Position numbers and translations under genes: made by a program. Positions 1 through 10,036 of a DNA stretch of 32,885 nt are shown piece after piece (the first letter of the stretch is position 1; every line of letters begins with the position of its first letter). The stretch covers positions 1-32,885 of the forward strand of contig CALJJQ010000144.1 of the NCBI GenBank assembly GCA_937973965.1. Reading direction: 5' to 3'. This stretch comes from an uncultured Calothrix sp. (GTDB lineage Bacteria > Cyanobacteriota > Cyanobacteriia > Cyanobacteriales > Nostocaceae). The notes beneath the pieces are model-generated. The model searched no databases, was not told the origin of the DNA, and was given only the letters and a program-made list of their open reading frames with translations.

Positions 1-1
1 T

Positions 2-628
2 GCTACTGCTGGGGAGGGGGGAAACGGTGGTAATATCAATATTCAAGCCAAAGCGATCGCGGCTATTCCCAGAGAAAATAGCGATATCCGTGCGAATGCT
101 GTACGTGGTCGCGGAGGTAATGTGAATATCACCACTAAAGCACTGTTCGGAATTTTTCCAGCGACCCAATCCACCAATCAAAGCGATATTACCGCTAGTT
201 CCGAATTAGGGATTCAAGGGGAAGTAAGCATCACTAAACCCGATTTAGACCCCACCCAGGGATTGGTGGAATTAGCAGAAGGATTGGCAGACCAAAGTGG
301 CAAAATTGGCGGATTTTGTCCACGCAATGCACAGGAAGTGGAAAAAATGGGTGAGTTTACGGTGACTGGACGGGGAGGTTTAGCACAGGGTGTTTTAGAT
401 CCGCTCACAGGAAGTCTCCAACCGGATTTAGCGACTTTTGTCGGTAAAGAGGGGATAAATGAGAATCTCAGCCATCAACCGCAGGGTTCGGCAATTCCCC
501 AGCGAATTATGGAAGCTCAAGGTTGGGTGAAAACACCTGATGGAAAAGTCATTTTAGTTGCTAATTTACCGCAAGCAGATCCAACCAATAATTCGGGAAT
601 TTCTGGCTGTGTAATGAGCAAAAAGTGA
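2..628 (+). CDS. C-terminal part of a filamentous-haemagglutinin-like (two-partner secretion) exoprotein, 5' end outside window
   Basis: The reading frame is open from base 2, so the gene starts upstream of the window and only the last 208 residues are present. The visible part begins with a Gly/Asn-rich stretch with the GGNI.I / GGNVNI pattern of the right-handed beta-helix passenger of TpsA-type haemagglutinin/adhesin proteins. It ends with the tail typical of cyanobacterial members: a D.DPTQGLVEL segment, a VTGRGGL motif, and an EAQGWV...DGKVILVA segment. Two cysteines remain (in GFCPRN and as the third residue from the end, SGC), which could pair. Such proteins are normally exported through a TpsB outer-membrane pore and act at the cell surface; no tpsB is visible here. 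The frame also contains an internal ATG-less start at 122 that is only an artefact of the truncation. The function of the individual protein is unknown. Confidence 0.85.
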   Translation, partial: ATAGEGGNGGNINIQAKAIAAIPRENSDIRANAVRGRGGNVNITTKALFGIFPATQSTNQSDITASSELGIQGEVSITKPDLDPTQGLVELAEGLADQSGKIGGFCPRNAQEVEKMGEFTVTGRGGLAQGVLDPLTGSLQPDLATFVGKEGINENLSHQPQGSAIPQRIMEAQGWVKTPDGKVILVANLPQADPTNNSGISGCVMSKK

Positions 629-668
629 AGTTGATACATGTAAGAAGCAGGAGATGCAGGGGAAGAAA

Positions 669-830
669 ATGTATCAAAATTTGAGTGAAACGTTAGAAAA
701 TGTGTGTAGATTTTCACGCCTAATTGAAATCTCTGGGGTACTCAAAGTTGTTCCAGATGATGCAGATGACAATATGGTTTTAGGGGATGTTGCTCAAGTG
801 CCAATAAATACTTTATCTACCACTGATTGA
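669..830 (+). pseudogene. Relic of a PIN-domain toxin (COG1569-like)
   Basis: A 53-codon frame (ATG at 669, TGA at 828-830) contains a segment reading SRLIEISGVLKVVPDDADDN followed by MVL. This closely resembles the conserved second half of the putative toxin, PIN family proteins, where VVPDDPDDN.VL precedes the final acidic active-site residues. After MVL the similarity stops, so the GD acidic pair of the nuclease site is absent, as is the whole N-terminal half with the first catalytic aspartate. An intact member would be about 130-150 residues. No antitoxin gene is next to it. I read this as a decayed toxin-antitoxin locus; a new short protein is much less likely. Confidence 0.6.
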
Positions 831-877
831 AGACGGTCAATAGACTTAAACTTTATATTTGTCGTTATCAACTGTAC

Positions 878-909
878 TATTAAAATCGACTGTTGAAAAC
901 ATCCTCTTA
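878..909 (+). repeat. Direct repeat copy 1 (partner at 1145-1175)
   Basis: This copy is identical to 1145-1175 apart from two substitutions and one extra base in the middle. The pair brackets 235 bp containing the palindrome at 1096-1115. A duplication or the scar of an inserted element would both explain it. Confidence 0.7.
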
Positions 910-1095
910 TATCGATTATCTTGTACTTTGCAATAAATGAAACTAGAATAATCAACGGTTACAGCCTCTGATATGTAGCAAGCATTAGCGTAAACGATAT
1001 TAGAAGTTGTTTGTCAAGTATTAATTATCACTATTTTGACTGTCGTCCTGACTCTGGACATGGGGTTATAAAGCTGATTTTTCCTTCGAGAGTAC

Positions 1096-1115
1096 AGACG
1101 CGACATGTCGCGTCT
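1096..1115. repeat. Perfect 20-bp palindrome, AGACGCGACATGTCGCGTCT
   Basis: The sequence equals its own reverse complement. It belongs to a family of GAGACG-type palindromes in this window (see 2174-2206 and 19888-19907) that resemble the short dispersed repeats common in Nostocales genomes. It could form a hairpin in RNA, but no T-run follows, so a terminator role is not supported. Confidence 0.75.
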
Positions 1116-1144
1116 CTTCCTGCTCCCAAAAACGATAATTCAAG

Positions 1145-1175
1145 TATTAAAATCGACTTTTAAAACATCCTCTTA
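1145..1175 (+). repeat. Direct repeat copy 2 (partner at 878-909)
   Basis: The copy sits directly upstream of the substrate-binding lipoprotein gene starting at 1190. It is the 3' member of the pair described at 878-909. Confidence 0.7.
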
Positions 1176-1189
1176 GTGATAGGTAAATT

Positions 1190-2188
1190 ATGATAATAGG
1201 AAAAAATATCATCAACCAGTTACAAATAATTATATATTTATTGAACTTATTTCTGATTAGTTGTAATCAATCCCAACCTGCTGATAATTTTACTTATACA
1301 GTTCCCAGTGTGGATGCTCCTTCACCAAAAAGCCTCCCCCGTGTAGTTGTGACTACGGGTATTTTATGTAGTCTAACTCAGCAAATTGCTGGTGAGACAA
1401 TTAATTTAGATTGCCTAATTCCAGCAGATAAAAATCCTCGCAGCTATCAAATTACCCCCACCGACCAACAAGCCATCAATCAAGCTCAATTAATTATGGT
1501 TCATGGTTATAATCTTGAACCCAGTTTAATTGCATTTATGCGTACTCAAAAACAATTATCCCCTGTAGTTGCGGTTGCGGAACAAGCTCAACCCAAACCC
1601 AGATTATTAAAATCTGGCAATAAAAGCGTTGCTGACCCGTTTATTTGGCATGATGTGCGTAATGGGATCAAAATGGCTGACATTATCCGTAACCAACTGC
1701 AAAATCTCGTTCCCGAAAATGCTAATATATATCGCCAAAATCACCAAAAATTAGTTACAGAACTGAACCAACTGCATAATTGGATTCAATCTCGGATTGC
1801 CAGTATACCTGCATACAATCGCATATTTATTTCCACCCATCCGGAATTAGGCTATTATGCCAACACCTATGGATTGGCATCTCGCAGCTACCTGCAACCT
1901 ATTGGCAATAAATCCCAAATTTCTACCGAGCAGATTAATACCCTCGCTCAAGCCATTAGAAAAACTCGTGTACCAGCGATTTTTGTGGAAGCGGGAATCA
2001 ATCCTCCAGTTTTTCTGGCGATCGCCCAAAAATCACAAGTACGAATTTTTACCCGTCCCCTATTTACCTATGGATTGGGTAAGCATGGTAGTCAGGTTGA
2101 CACATACCAACGGGTGATGACCCATAATACCCGCGCGATTGTGGAGGGTTTAGGTGGGACGTATCTGATGTTTGATGTAGAGACATAG
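1190..2188 (+). CDS. Metal-type (Zn/Mn) ABC transporter substrate-binding lipoprotein with degenerate metal site
   Basis: This 332-residue protein is a cluster A-I (ZnuA/MntC/PsaA-type) periplasmic binding protein. An N-terminal hydrophobic segment ends in a lipobox L-I-S-C with Cys25, so it should be a membrane-anchored lipoprotein. Family landmarks are TTGILCSLTQQIAG (about 55-68), an IPAD segment, FIWHD (about 151-155), a two-domain linker helix, and FVEAGINPP (about 265-273). Of the four usual metal ligands only His154 (WHD) is clearly kept. The PHSYEPTP motif reads PRSYQITP (Arg84), the third position is His217 (STHPE), and the final Asp of the FTDS motif is Tyr294 (FTYG). Binding specificity is therefore doubtful and zinc or manganese is only a family inference. 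No ATPase or permease gene is adjacent. The stop codon lies inside a palindromic repeat (2174-2206). The upstream ribosome site is weak and I see no Zur-type box. Confidence 0.85.
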   Translation: MIIGKNIINQLQIIIYLLNLFLISCNQSQPADNFTYTVPSVDAPSPKSLPRVVVTTGILCSLTQQIAGETINLDCLIPADKNPRSYQITPTDQQAINQAQLIMVHGYNLEPSLIAFMRTQKQLSPVVAVAEQAQPKPRLLKSGNKSVADPFIWHDVRNGIKMADIIRNQLQNLVPENANIYRQNHQKLVTELNQLHNWIQSRIASIPAYNRIFISTHPELGYYANTYGLASRSYLQPIGNKSQISTEQINTLAQAIRKTRVPAIFVEAGINPPVFLAIAQKSQVRIFTRPLFTYGLGKHGSQVDTYQRVMTHNTRAIVEGLGGTYLMFDVET

Positions 2189-2206
2189 CACTGCTACGTC
2201 TCCATC
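2174..2206. repeat. GAGAC/GTCTC palindromic repeat overlapping a stop codon
   Basis: GATG-ta-GAGAC pairs with GTCTC-CATC around an inner TAGC/GCTA stem. The hairpin covers the TAG of the lipoprotein gene (2186-2188), so the last codons are supplied by the repeat. No T-run follows. It could stabilise the mRNA 3' end but is not a classical terminator. Confidence 0.65.
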
Positions 2207-2302
2207 CAGAATTGTGTCTGGGCAAACAAAATTCATCTGTCCCGTTATTGTTTCAAATTGATATAAATACAAAATTTCTTAGATTAACGTGAGTACTCCT
2301 AG

Positions 2303-2320
2303 GTCGTAGCGAGCTACGAC
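2303..2320. repeat. Hairpin GTCGTAGC-GA-GCTACGAC
   Basis: Eight-base perfect arms are separated by two bases. The GTAGC core is shared with other dispersed Nostocales-type repeats. No T-run follows on either strand. Confidence 0.65.
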
Positions 2321-2335
2321 GGATTCCAATAACTC

Positions 2336-2363
2336 CTCTCCAATTCTCTCTACTTTTGGAGAG
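2336..2363. repeat. Inverted repeat CTCTCCAA ... TTGGAGAG
   Basis: Perfect 8-bp arms are separated by 12 bases. It shares its CTCTCC/GGAGAG core with the palindrome at 2717-2734, so the two are probably members of one dispersed family. Confidence 0.6.
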
Positions 2364-2716
2364 AAGCTTGGGAAACATTGATTTTTGGTTAAAAACTAAC
2401 CTGAACTCGGGTTAAGCCAGAAGCTAAAAAGCCTATTCTGTAAGGATTGGGAAAAACTCTAAGTAGTAAGACAAGTAATTAAATTACGACTTTTTTGTCA
2501 ATAAGGCTCACAAATGAGACCAATCTTAATGATTTCAATTGTCGGTACCCAAATCAATTTGTTAATCAAATGTAACTGATTCCGCATCGCGATGCTGCAT
2601 GCGATCGCCTGGCTTGTCAGAGATGCGGATATCGCACCCCGAGTCCCATAACTAGAAATTTGGGTCAATAATTAAACCTCTGAAATATTATTCTCTCATG
2701 GCATGAAACCACCCTG

Positions 2717-2734
2717 CTCTCCGATATCGGAGAG
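2717..2734. repeat. Perfect palindrome CTCTCCGATATCGGAGAG
   Basis: This 18-bp perfect palindrome is followed by ggggttggggtgaggtt, an arrangement often seen in dispersed cyanobacterial repeats. It lies about 210 bp upstream of the kinase gene. Confidence 0.7.
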
Positions 2735-2946
2735 GGGTTGGGGTGAGGTTCATCGAACTCACGTTAGATTACGGGTTTTCGCGTAAATAATATTTGTATA
2801 TTTTGTTTGCAAACCCGCTAAATCACGCAAAAATATCTCTATTCATGAAAAATCATGTTACTTTGTGCTGGCCGGTGGGAAAACTACAGTAGTTAGAACC
2901 CAACTAACTAGACTCGGCAAATTTCAGTTTCTCAATTATTTTGACT

Positions 2947-5900
2947 ATGATGCTACCTTCGGTAATTGCATTTCATTTAGTACCTGGTTATGAGTTAACC
3001 GAACAGATATACACTGGTGACAAAACCACGGTATTTCGAGCGATTCGGGTGAAGGATAATTTTCCTGTTATGATTAAGTTAATGCGGGGGAAGTTTCCTA
3101 GTTATGATGAACTGACCCAATTTCGACACCAATACCATATTGCCGAAAATTTAGATATTCCCTGTATTATTAAACCCTATCAGCTATTAAGCCTGCGTCA
3201 CGGTTATGGTTTGGTGATGGAGGATATGGGGGGATTTTCTCTCCACCATTTGATTCGAGCTTGGCGACATCATGACAAAATTGATTTATCAGAGCGTAGC
3301 TTCCGCAATTGGCGTTCTGATGGACTCAACTTAAAGCCAGTTGCACCCGAAGATAAGCCGGAAAGTGATTTTATTACCGATTTTCTCCATGTAGCGCTCA
3401 GGTTAGTAGATATTATCGATCAACTTCATGCCCATCGAATTATTCATAAGGATATCAAACCCGGAAATTTTATCTTCAATCCGGAAACCCTAGAAGTTAA
3501 AGTGACTGATTTTAGCTTGGCGGTTGAAGTTCCCAAAGGTGAGCGATTTATCGATACACCCGCTAATCCCCAGGGAACCCTGGAATTCATTTCTCCCGAA
3601 CAGACGGGACGGATGAATATGTTAATGGATTACCGCACAGATTTTTATTCCCTTGGTGTCACCCTATTTGAATTATTAACCTGTACCGTCCCCTTCATGG
3701 TTCACGACATCAGTGAACTGGTGTATATTCATTCATCATTGGGTATTCCCAATCCCAGCGATTATAACCCGAAAGTACCCCGCACCATTGGTAATATTGT
3801 GCGGAAATTAATTGCTAAACAACCAAGCGATCGCTACCAAAGTGTGGAAGGAATTCGGGTTGATTTAAAATATTGTCTGGAGGAATGGTTAGAAGATAAA
3901 TCCATTAGTTTATTCCGCTTGGGTGATCAGGACGTTTCTGGGGAGTTAGAAATACCCGATCGACTCTACGGAAGGGAATCAGAGATTGACGCGATTGTCA
4001 AAGCTTTTGAACATTGTCGTCAGGAAGGAACCAGCGAAATAGTCATGATTTCTGGGGGTGAAGGTGTGGGAAAAACTGCCCTCGTTCTCCATGCTAGCCG
4101 GAAACTGACCGATGAATATTTGTTTTTTATCCAAGGACAATTTTGCGAAGGTGATGAGCATATCCCTCTATCGGGATTTATCCGGGTATTTCGGGACTTA
4201 ATTTCCCAAGTATGTAGCCTCACTAACTACGGATTTATCCATTGGCAAGAAAAAATCCTCGATGCCATTGGAGAAGACTTAGATGCGATCGCCCCCCACA
4301 TCCCAGAGTTAGAGGTATTTTTAGATACATCTGAAACAGAACCAAGCAGCACCTCTATTCCCCCCCAACCAGTCGAGACACCGGAAAATCTCTTGGGGAT
4401 GGTATTTCGCCGTGTGATTCAAGCGATCGCCACACCAGAAACTCCCCTAATTATCTTCCTAGACGACATGGAGTGGGCTGACCCGGCATCAATTGAATTA
4501 ATGCAAATTATTATCGTTGAAAATACGTACACGAAACCATTGCCGACCCTGGAATCTACCTATAATTCCGACTACCAACCCACCCAAGCAAGTTTAACAT
4601 CCGTATTATTCATTGCTTCCTATCAGTATAATCCAGCACGGGTCGATCATCCCGTGGAATTAGCCTTTGAAGCTATCGAGCGATTAGACGTATTTAGCAC
4701 CTTCATCGAACTAGAAAACCTGTCCCAAGGAGACATCAGTCGAATCATTCGCGATACCCTCGATGATGAAGAAGTAGAATTTGTCTCCCTCACCCAAATG
4801 GTCTATACCTACAGCCAAGGAAACCCCCGCAAATTTCATAACTTCTTCCACCAGTTGCGACAAGATGAACTGTTAATGTATAGTTGGCAGGAACGGAAAT
4901 GGAAATACGACCTTGCTGAGATCCGTAAACTAGCCCTCACCGACGAAGTTATCAACCGGATTATCTCTGACATGAAAAAATATGATTGGGTAATCCATCG
5001 TATCCTCAAGCTAGCAGCTTGTATTGGTCAGGTATTCGACTTGCGTACCCTCAAGGTGATTCGCGGGAATGACATGGAATGGACAACTATCGAACTGCAA
5101 ACCCCCATCCAGGAAGGAATTATTTTCCCCGTCGAACAATCCTACTTTCTCACCTCTTTTCAACCCGATACCCTGGAAGATTACATCCCTGAATATCATT
5201 ACATCGAAGAAATTGCCATAAGGATAGATCCGGAATTAGAGAATTTCCGGGGATATATCGTTCCTCAACTCAAAACCCAACCAGTAGTATTTTGGTTCGT
5301 TGACGACAGAGTTCGTCAAGCAGCATACGACCTCATCCACGACCACGAAAAACCCTCAGTCCACCTGAGAAACGGTTATTATCTTCTCCAATACCTCAAC
5401 ACCGAAGAACGGGAAGAACTCCTCCTGGAAGTCGCAAGACAATTTAATTTTGCCACCCACCTCATCACCCTCCAAGAAGAACGTGACGGTCTAGCGCGAC
5501 TTAACTTCTACGCAGGAAATCAATGCCTCGAGCAAGAAAACTACGAAAAAGCCTACGAATACCTCAGCACCGGAATTAAAATCCTATCCCCCAACTGCTG
5601 GAAAGACCACTACGAACTCAGCTATGGACTATACAATAAAGGTGCAATAGTTGCCTATAAAACTGGACACCTCGACGAAGCAATTGAATATAGCCAAGCC
5701 ATCATCGAAAACGTCAAAACTCTAGAAGAAAAAATCGATGTTTTTGAAATCAATATTTTAAGTAATGGTGCGCGTGGAAAAGTAGTTGAAGCTGTAGAAC
5801 AAAGTATAAATATTCTCAAACAATTTGGGATCGATATACCAATTAATCCATCTCCAGAAGATATACAACTAGAATTAGCAGCAACATATCAAAAGTTAGA

Positions 5901-8784
5901 AGCTTTCAGTTTGCAACAACTTGTAAATCTGCCAACGATGGAAGATTGGCAGGCGATCGCAGCGACGAAAATTTTAGTGAGAACAATCGTATTTGCTTCC
6001 CATGTACGTACTGACATCTTTATACTTTTAATCATTCAGGCGATTCATCTAACTTTACATCAAGGCAACCATAGTTTTTCTGCTTTCATTTATGCTGCTT
6101 TTGGTGTCTTAGCATGTGGACTGATGAATATGATTCCTGGTGGAGAGAAATATGGCAATCTATCTCTGGCCTTACAAGATAAATACAATTTTCTTGAAAC
6201 AAAAACTAAAGTCATCGAAACATATAATTCACATATTAGACCTTGGACTAGCCATTACAAAGAGTCTTTGAAACCCCTTGAACTTGCAGCTAAAAGTGCA
6301 AACGAATCCCAAGATATTGAATTTTTAGCCTATTCCCTTCATGCCTACTCATATATATCCTATTTTATGGGTAAAGCGTTACATAAATTAAGGATAGAAA
6401 TCGCAGACCGTAACTGCATGATTCATAATGCGCAACAACGATTAGCATATATTGCCAACAATATATATTTAGCAGCTATTGACTTGATGATGGATTCTTC
6501 CCATCAGTTAGAAAATAATAATTTATCAATTGAAAGTGAAATTGACCTTCAAATTAATCAACTAAAAAATGACAAATTATTCCTTGATTTATATGTATGC
6601 CAGCTACAATTAAATTATTTATTTGGCAACTTATTAATTGCCAAGAAACACGCTGAATTGGCAGATAAATATATATCTGCTGGAATTGGCACTATCATCA
6701 TACCTCAGCTTGTTTTTTATAGCTCCCTGACAGACTTAGCTCTTTACAGCCAACTTGAATTAAGAGAACAAGAAAACATATTCGCAAAACTAGCATTAAA
6801 TCAAGAAAAAATGAAATACTGGGCAGAAAATGCCCCCATGAATTATCAACACAAAGCCGATTTAATTGCAGCTGAACTCAAACGGGTGACAGGTGATAAA
6901 GTTGCGGCAATGGAATTATACGACCGTGCGATCGCCGGTGCAAAAGAAAACGAATATCTCCACGAAGAAGCATTAGCCAATGAACTAGCAGGTAAATTTT
7001 ACCTCGAATGGGGACGAGAAATTATTGCCAGCACCTACATCAATCAAGCTTATCAACTTTATATCCGTTGGGGTGCAAAAGCAAAAGCTCAACACCTAGC
7101 TGACACTTACCCTGAATTTTTATCAAATAACTTAATTTATCTAGATATGATGTTAAATCGTCTCGATAATTTCCACGATTTAAATGCTCAAGAGCAATCA
7201 GATTTAGCTTATAAATATCTAGAAGAATCTATTACCGAGACAAAAACAATCGGTCAGCAAGCTTCTACGGCATCCACAACATCAATGTCATCCCGTACCA
7301 ATTACTTACATTCCATTGATTTAAACAATATCTTAGCAGCATCTCAAACCATTGCCGAACAGGTTGATATTAATGTCATGTTAAGCATGTTGATGGAAAT
7401 CATCACCAAAAATGCATGTGCAACCAAAACCTGTTTAATCCTTCCCCATCAAAACATTCAAGACCTAGTAATTAGTGCTATTTGTCAAGTTGTGAATTCC
7501 CAACTAGAAACCAGATTTTGTTCCATTCCCATTGAAGAAGCAACAACTGAAATCCCCTTATCAATTATCAACTTTGTCCGCCGCAAAAAAGAAATCGTAC
7601 TTTATGATAATGCTTTAGGGAAACGTAAGTTAGACAAAGAAACCTATATTCAAGATAATAAAGTTGCAAGCTTGCTATGCATTCCTATTTTTAAACAGCG
7701 ACAGCTAATCGGTGTTTTCTACCTCGAAAATACCCACTTATCCGGTGCATTCAGCGATAATCGTCTCGAAATTATTAAGCACCTCACCACCCAAGCTGTA
7801 ATTTCCCTGGAAAATATTAGGCTATACAAAGATTTACAAGCATCTAAAGAAAATTTAGAAATTAAAGTCCAAGAAAGAACCCAAGAATTAGACCAAAAAA
7901 ATCAACTTTTAGAATCTACACTGAAAAATCTCCAAAGTACCCAAATACAACTAATTCAAAGTGAAAAAATGTCCAGTCTCGGACAAATGGTAGCAGGTAT
8001 TGCCCACGAAATAAATAACCCCATTAATTTCATCCACGGAAATATCAGCCATGCTAGTCAGTATGTACGAGATTTAATCGACCTTATTGAACTCTACCAA
8101 AGTGAAGGACAGTACCATAACTCAAAAGCCATCCAGGAAAAAATAGATGAAATCGACCTAGATTTTATTACCCATGATTTACATCGTCTCATCGAATCTA
8201 TGAAAGTAGGTAGTTCGCGAATTCGGGATATTGTCCTCAGATTGCGTAATTTTTCCCGTTTAGATGAGTCAGATATGAAAGCAGTAGACATCCATGAAGG
8301 AATTGATAACACCTTAATGATTATTCAACATCGCTTTAAAGAACATAAGCAGCGTCCAGCAATTAATATCATTAAAGAATATGCTGATTTACCCAAAATA
8401 AACTGTCACCCAGGACAATTAAACCAAGTATTTATGAATTTACTTGTTAATGCAGCAGATGCATTCGATGATAAAGATTGGGAAGCAGTAGTTCATGAGC
8501 AAGATTTGAAGAATAATCAGCCTGAGATTCGGATTATTACCGAACAAGTAGATAGCAAATATATCAGAATTCGGATTATTGATAATGGCTGTGGAATTCC
8601 TGAAGAAATACGCCAAAATATTTTTAATCCCTTTTTTACAACTAAACCAGTGGGAAGTGGAACTGGTTTAGGTCTTTCGATTAGCTATCAAATTATTGTT
8701 GATAAGCACAAGGGTAAATTAGACTGTATCTCCATTGTTGGAGAGGGTACAGAGTTTGTCATTGAGATACCCTTCTCAGCTTAA
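2947..8784 (+). CDS. Hybrid Ser/Thr protein kinase - AAA ATPase - GAF - sensor histidine kinase
   Basis: This 1945-residue signalling protein belongs to the cyanobacterial Ser/Thr kinase plus His kinase family (HstK-like). From the ATG at 2947 the order is as follows. A Ser/Thr kinase domain (about 10-310) has Lys44 in [13 protein letters not shown] with Asp169, DFS and an SPEQTGRM activation segment. An AAA/NB-ARC-like ATPase follows, with Walker A GGEGVGKT (about 370-377) and Walker B LIIFLDD (about 500-507). Next come a long helical TPR-like region (about 830-1430), a GAF domain (about 1458-1620) and a coiled coil. The histidine kinase has His1687 in AHEINNP, an N box [17 protein letters not shown] and GTGLGLSIS. 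There is no receiver domain, so a separate response regulator must exist. The kinase carries an unusual insertion of about 38 residues after GGFSL containing a palindromic DNA repeat (3289-3320). A TTG at 2941 is an alternative start; neither has a clear ribosome site. The ligand and target are unknown. Confidence 0.9.
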   Translation: MMLPSVIAFHLVPGYELTEQIYTGDKTTVFRAIRVKDNFPVMIKLMRGKFPSYDELTQFRHQYHIAENLDIPCIIKPYQLLSLRHGYGLVMEDMGGFSLHHLIRAWRHHDKIDLSERSFRNWRSDGLNLKPVAPEDKPESDFITDFLHVALRLVDIIDQLHAHRIIHKDIKPGNFIFNPETLEVKVTDFSLAVEVPKGERFIDTPANPQGTLEFISPEQTGRMNMLMDYRTDFYSLGVTLFELLTCTVPFMVHDISELVYIHSSLGIPNPSDYNPKVPRTIGNIVRKLIAKQPSDRYQSVEGIRVDLKYCLEEWLEDKSISLFRLGDQDVSGELEIPDRLYGRESEIDAIVKAFEHCRQEGTSEIVMISGGEGVGKTALVLHASRKLTDEYLFFIQGQFCEGDEHIPLSGFIRVFRDLISQVCSLTNYGFIHWQEKILDAIGEDLDAIAPHIPELEVFLDTSETEPSSTSIPPQPVETPENLLGMVFRRVIQAIATPETPLIIFLDDMEWADPASIELMQIIIVENTYTKPLPTLESTYNSDYQPTQASLTSVLFIASYQYNPARVDHPVELAFEAIERLDVFSTFIELENLSQGDISRIIRDTLDDEEVEFVSLTQMVYTYSQGNPRKFHNFFHQLRQDELLMYSWQERKWKYDLAEIRKLALTDEVINRIISDMKKYDWVIHRILKLAACIGQVFDLRTLKVIRGNDMEWTTIELQTPIQEGIIFPVEQSYFLTSFQPDTLEDYIPEYHYIEEIAIRIDPELENFRGYIVPQLKTQPVVFWFVDDRVRQAAYDLIHDHEKPSVHLRNGYYLLQYLNTEEREELLLEVARQFNFATHLITLQEERDGLARLNFYAGNQCLEQENYEKAYEYLSTGIKILSPNCWKDHYELSYGLYNKGAIVAYKTGHLDEAIEYSQAIIENVKTLEEKIDVFEINILSNGARGKVVEAVEQSINILKQFGIDIPINPSPEDIQLELAATYQKLEAFSLQQLVNLPTMEDWQAIAATKILVRTIVFASHVRTDIFILLIIQAIHLTLHQGNHSFSAFIYAAFGVLACGLMNMIPGGEKYGNLSLALQDKYNFLETKTKVIETYNSHIRPWTSHYKESLKPLELAAKSANESQDIEFLAYSLHAYSYISYFMGKALHKLRIEIADRNCMIHNAQQRLAYIANNIYLAAIDLMMDSSHQLENNNLSIESEIDLQINQLKNDKLFLDLYVCQLQLNYLFGNLLIAKKHAELADKYISAGIGTIIIPQLVFYSSLTDLALYSQLELREQENIFAKLALNQEKMKYWAENAPMNYQHKADLIAAELKRVTGDKVAAMELYDRAIAGAKENEYLHEEALANELAGKFYLEWGREIIASTYINQAYQLYIRWGAKAKAQHLADTYPEFLSNNLIYLDMMLNRLDNFHDLNAQEQSDLAYKYLEESITETKTIGQQASTASTTSMSSRTNYLHSIDLNNILAASQTIAEQVDINVMLSMLMEIITKNACATKTCLILPHQNIQDLVISAICQVVNSQLETRFCSIPIEEATTEIPLSIINFVRRKKEIVLYDNALGKRKLDKETYIQDNKVASLLCIPIFKQRQLIGVFYLENTHLSGAFSDNRLEIIKHLTTQAVISLENIRLYKDLQASKENLEIKVQERTQELDQKNQLLESTLKNLQSTQIQLIQSEKMSSLGQMVAGIAHEINNPINFIHGNISHASQYVRDLIDLIELYQSEGQYHNSKAIQEKIDEIDLDFITHDLHRLIESMKVGSSRIRDIVLRLRNFSRLDESDMKAVDIHEGIDNTLMIIQHRFKEHKQRPAINIIKEYADLPKINCHPGQLNQVFMNLLVNAADAFDDKDWEAVVHEQDLKNNQPEIRIITEQVDSKYIRIRIIDNGCGIPEEIRQNIFNPFFTTKPVGSGTGLGLSISYQIIVDKHKGKLDCISIVGEGTEFVIEIPFSA
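3289..3320 (+). repeat. In-frame palindromic repeat inside the kinase domain
   Basis: TCAGAGCG (3289-3296) and CGTTCTGA (3313-3320) form inverted arms with one G/T mismatch. The intervening agcttccgc resembles the GCGTAGCTTGCCGC-type repeats of Nostocales. It is translated as [11 protein letters not shown] within a non-conserved insertion of the Ser/Thr kinase domain. Confidence 0.5.
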
Positions 8785-8798
8785 TTTTATGATAAAAA

Positions 8799-10010
8799 TC
8801 AAACAACCACATGTAAACTACTTAAGCCTTTAAATATCAAATTTTGGCGTTTTGAAACGGGTGGTCTATTCCGATCAAGTTTCAGATTCGGCATAGCCTT
8901 CAAAAGTGACTTAAAAGCTATGTTCATTTCCAACCTAGCCAAAACATGTCCTAAACAAAAATGGTTTCCCTTTGCAAAGCTCAAATGCTCATTGGGAGTA
9001 CGCAAAATATTAAAATTTTCTGCTTCATTAAACTTCTCAGGGTCTCTATTTGCAGAACCGATAGCTAGAGCAACAACATCACCCTTGGCAATTACTGTAT
9101 TACCAATTTTCACATCATCTTTTGCTACTCTAAAAATAATTGGACCGGGAGTGTCAAATCTGAGCATTTCTTCAATAGCTGAAGGGAGCAAATCAAAATT
9201 TCCTTTTAAAATCTCCAACTGATTCTCATTATTTAAAAGATTGTATAAACCATTAGACATGGCATCAATTGTATTTGCATTACCAGCCACAAACAGTTCT
9301 GCACAAAATATTGCTAGCTTCTCGGAGTCAATACCCGCTTTCGAGTATGCTAGGATTAAATCGCTAATAATATCATTACCTAAGTTGTTTTTCCTTGCGG
9401 TAATTAAATCACTAAAAAAATTAATAATAAAATCCGCACTTTTTTCTGCCTTTTCAATTATACTTTTATCATCGGTATTGCCCATGCATTCCCAAAACCT
9501 GATTATGTAAGCGCCTAGTTCAAGGAATTTATCTGCATAGATTTCAGAAACATCACATAATTTCAGAAAAACTAATGCTGGTATATACTTGAAAAAATTA
9601 TTTACTATTTCCAACTGATTGTCATTACTCACTTGTGATTTGAAATTCCTTAATAAATTTTCTGTTATTTCCTTGATTGCATCTAAATATTGCTCATATT
9701 TATTTTTCAACAAAACTGGCTGAACAGTGTGCCTTTGCAAAGTATGCTCTGGAGGGTCTTTTTCAACTATCAAATTACTAACGAATTTCACTAAATTAGG
9801 AATTTCATGGATATTTACAGAACTGCGACCCAATAGAACACTTCTGTTAGAACTAAATTTCTCACTCCGCAAACACAGATCAACATCTTGGTATCGCGTA
9901 ACCATCCAACAATTTATATCATCTAAGAAACAAACTGGATTTTCAGAGCGTATTTGCGCAAAAAGTGGATAGGGATTGAGCAATGCTTCTTCTGAGAAGA
10001 AATTATACAT
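8799..10010 (-). CDS. Cytochrome P450 with non-canonical I-helix
   Basis: This bacterial class P450 has 403 residues from the ATG at 10010. It shows the ExxR pair in EEMLRF (Glu281, Arg284), a DPPEHTLQR C-helix segment and the haem loop FAKGNHFCLG with Cys352 as the thiolate ligand. The I-helix reads AGNANT at 242-247 where most P450s have AGxDTT or AGxETT, so both the acid and the conserved threonine are replaced; only a following Thr remains. Such P450s often do coupling, rearrangement or other non-hydroxylating chemistry, which is an inference here. It is the last gene of the minus-strand cluster, 26 bp after the methyltransferase stop, and converges on the kinase gene with 14 bp between stops. 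An in-frame TTG at 10049 would overlap the methyltransferase, so I prefer the ATG, although neither has a strong ribosome site. Redox partners are not encoded nearby. Confidence 0.92.
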   Translation of the reverse strand: MYNFFSEEALLNPYPLFAQIRSENPVCFLDDINCWMVTRYQDVDLCLRSEKFSSNRSVLLGRSSVNIHEIPNLVKFVSNLIVEKDPPEHTLQRHTVQPVLLKNKYEQYLDAIKEITENLLRNFKSQVSNDNQLEIVNNFFKYIPALVFLKLCDVSEIYADKFLELGAYIIRFWECMGNTDDKSIIEKAEKSADFIINFFSDLITARKNNLGNDIISDLILAYSKAGIDSEKLAIFCAELFVAGNANTIDAMSNGLYNLLNNENQLEILKGNFDLLPSAIEEMLRFDTPGPIIFRVAKDDVKIGNTVIAKGDVVALAIGSANRDPEKFNEAENFNILRTPNEHLSFAKGNHFCLGHVLARLEMNIAFKSLLKAMPNLKLDRNRPPVSKRQNLIFKGLSSLHVVV

Positions 10011-10036
10011 AACAGATCTAAGTACAAGGGTATGTT

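Larger units (their letters stand above)
831..1189. other. Intergenic spacer with a near-perfect 31-32 bp direct repeat and a palindrome
   Basis: There is no convincing ORF. The spacer holds two copies of a 31-32 bp repeat (878-909 and 1145-1175; shared start tattaaaatcgact, shared end aaaacatcctctta) about 235 bp apart. A perfect 20-bp palindrome lies at 1096-1115. The second repeat ends 14 bp before the ATG of the lipoprotein gene, so it probably overlaps its 5' untranslated region. Confidence 0.7.
2189..2940. other. 752-bp intergenic region with several hairpins
   Basis: No ORF with coding character is seen. It contains three clean inverted repeats (2303-2320, 2336-2363, 2717-2734) and a cluster of GCATGC/GCGATCGC-like palindromes around 2583-2607. 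A segment at 2223-2236 (CAAACAAAATTCAT) recurs at 14212-14225. The last 100 bp should hold the promoter of the large kinase gene, but I cannot point to a convincing -35/-10 pair. Confidence 0.6.

Noticed and set aside
1140-1189. Zur or Fur box upstream of the metal-type binding protein
   Set aside because: Short ATAAT-like stretches occur but no inverted repeat matching a Zur/Fur consensus is visible.
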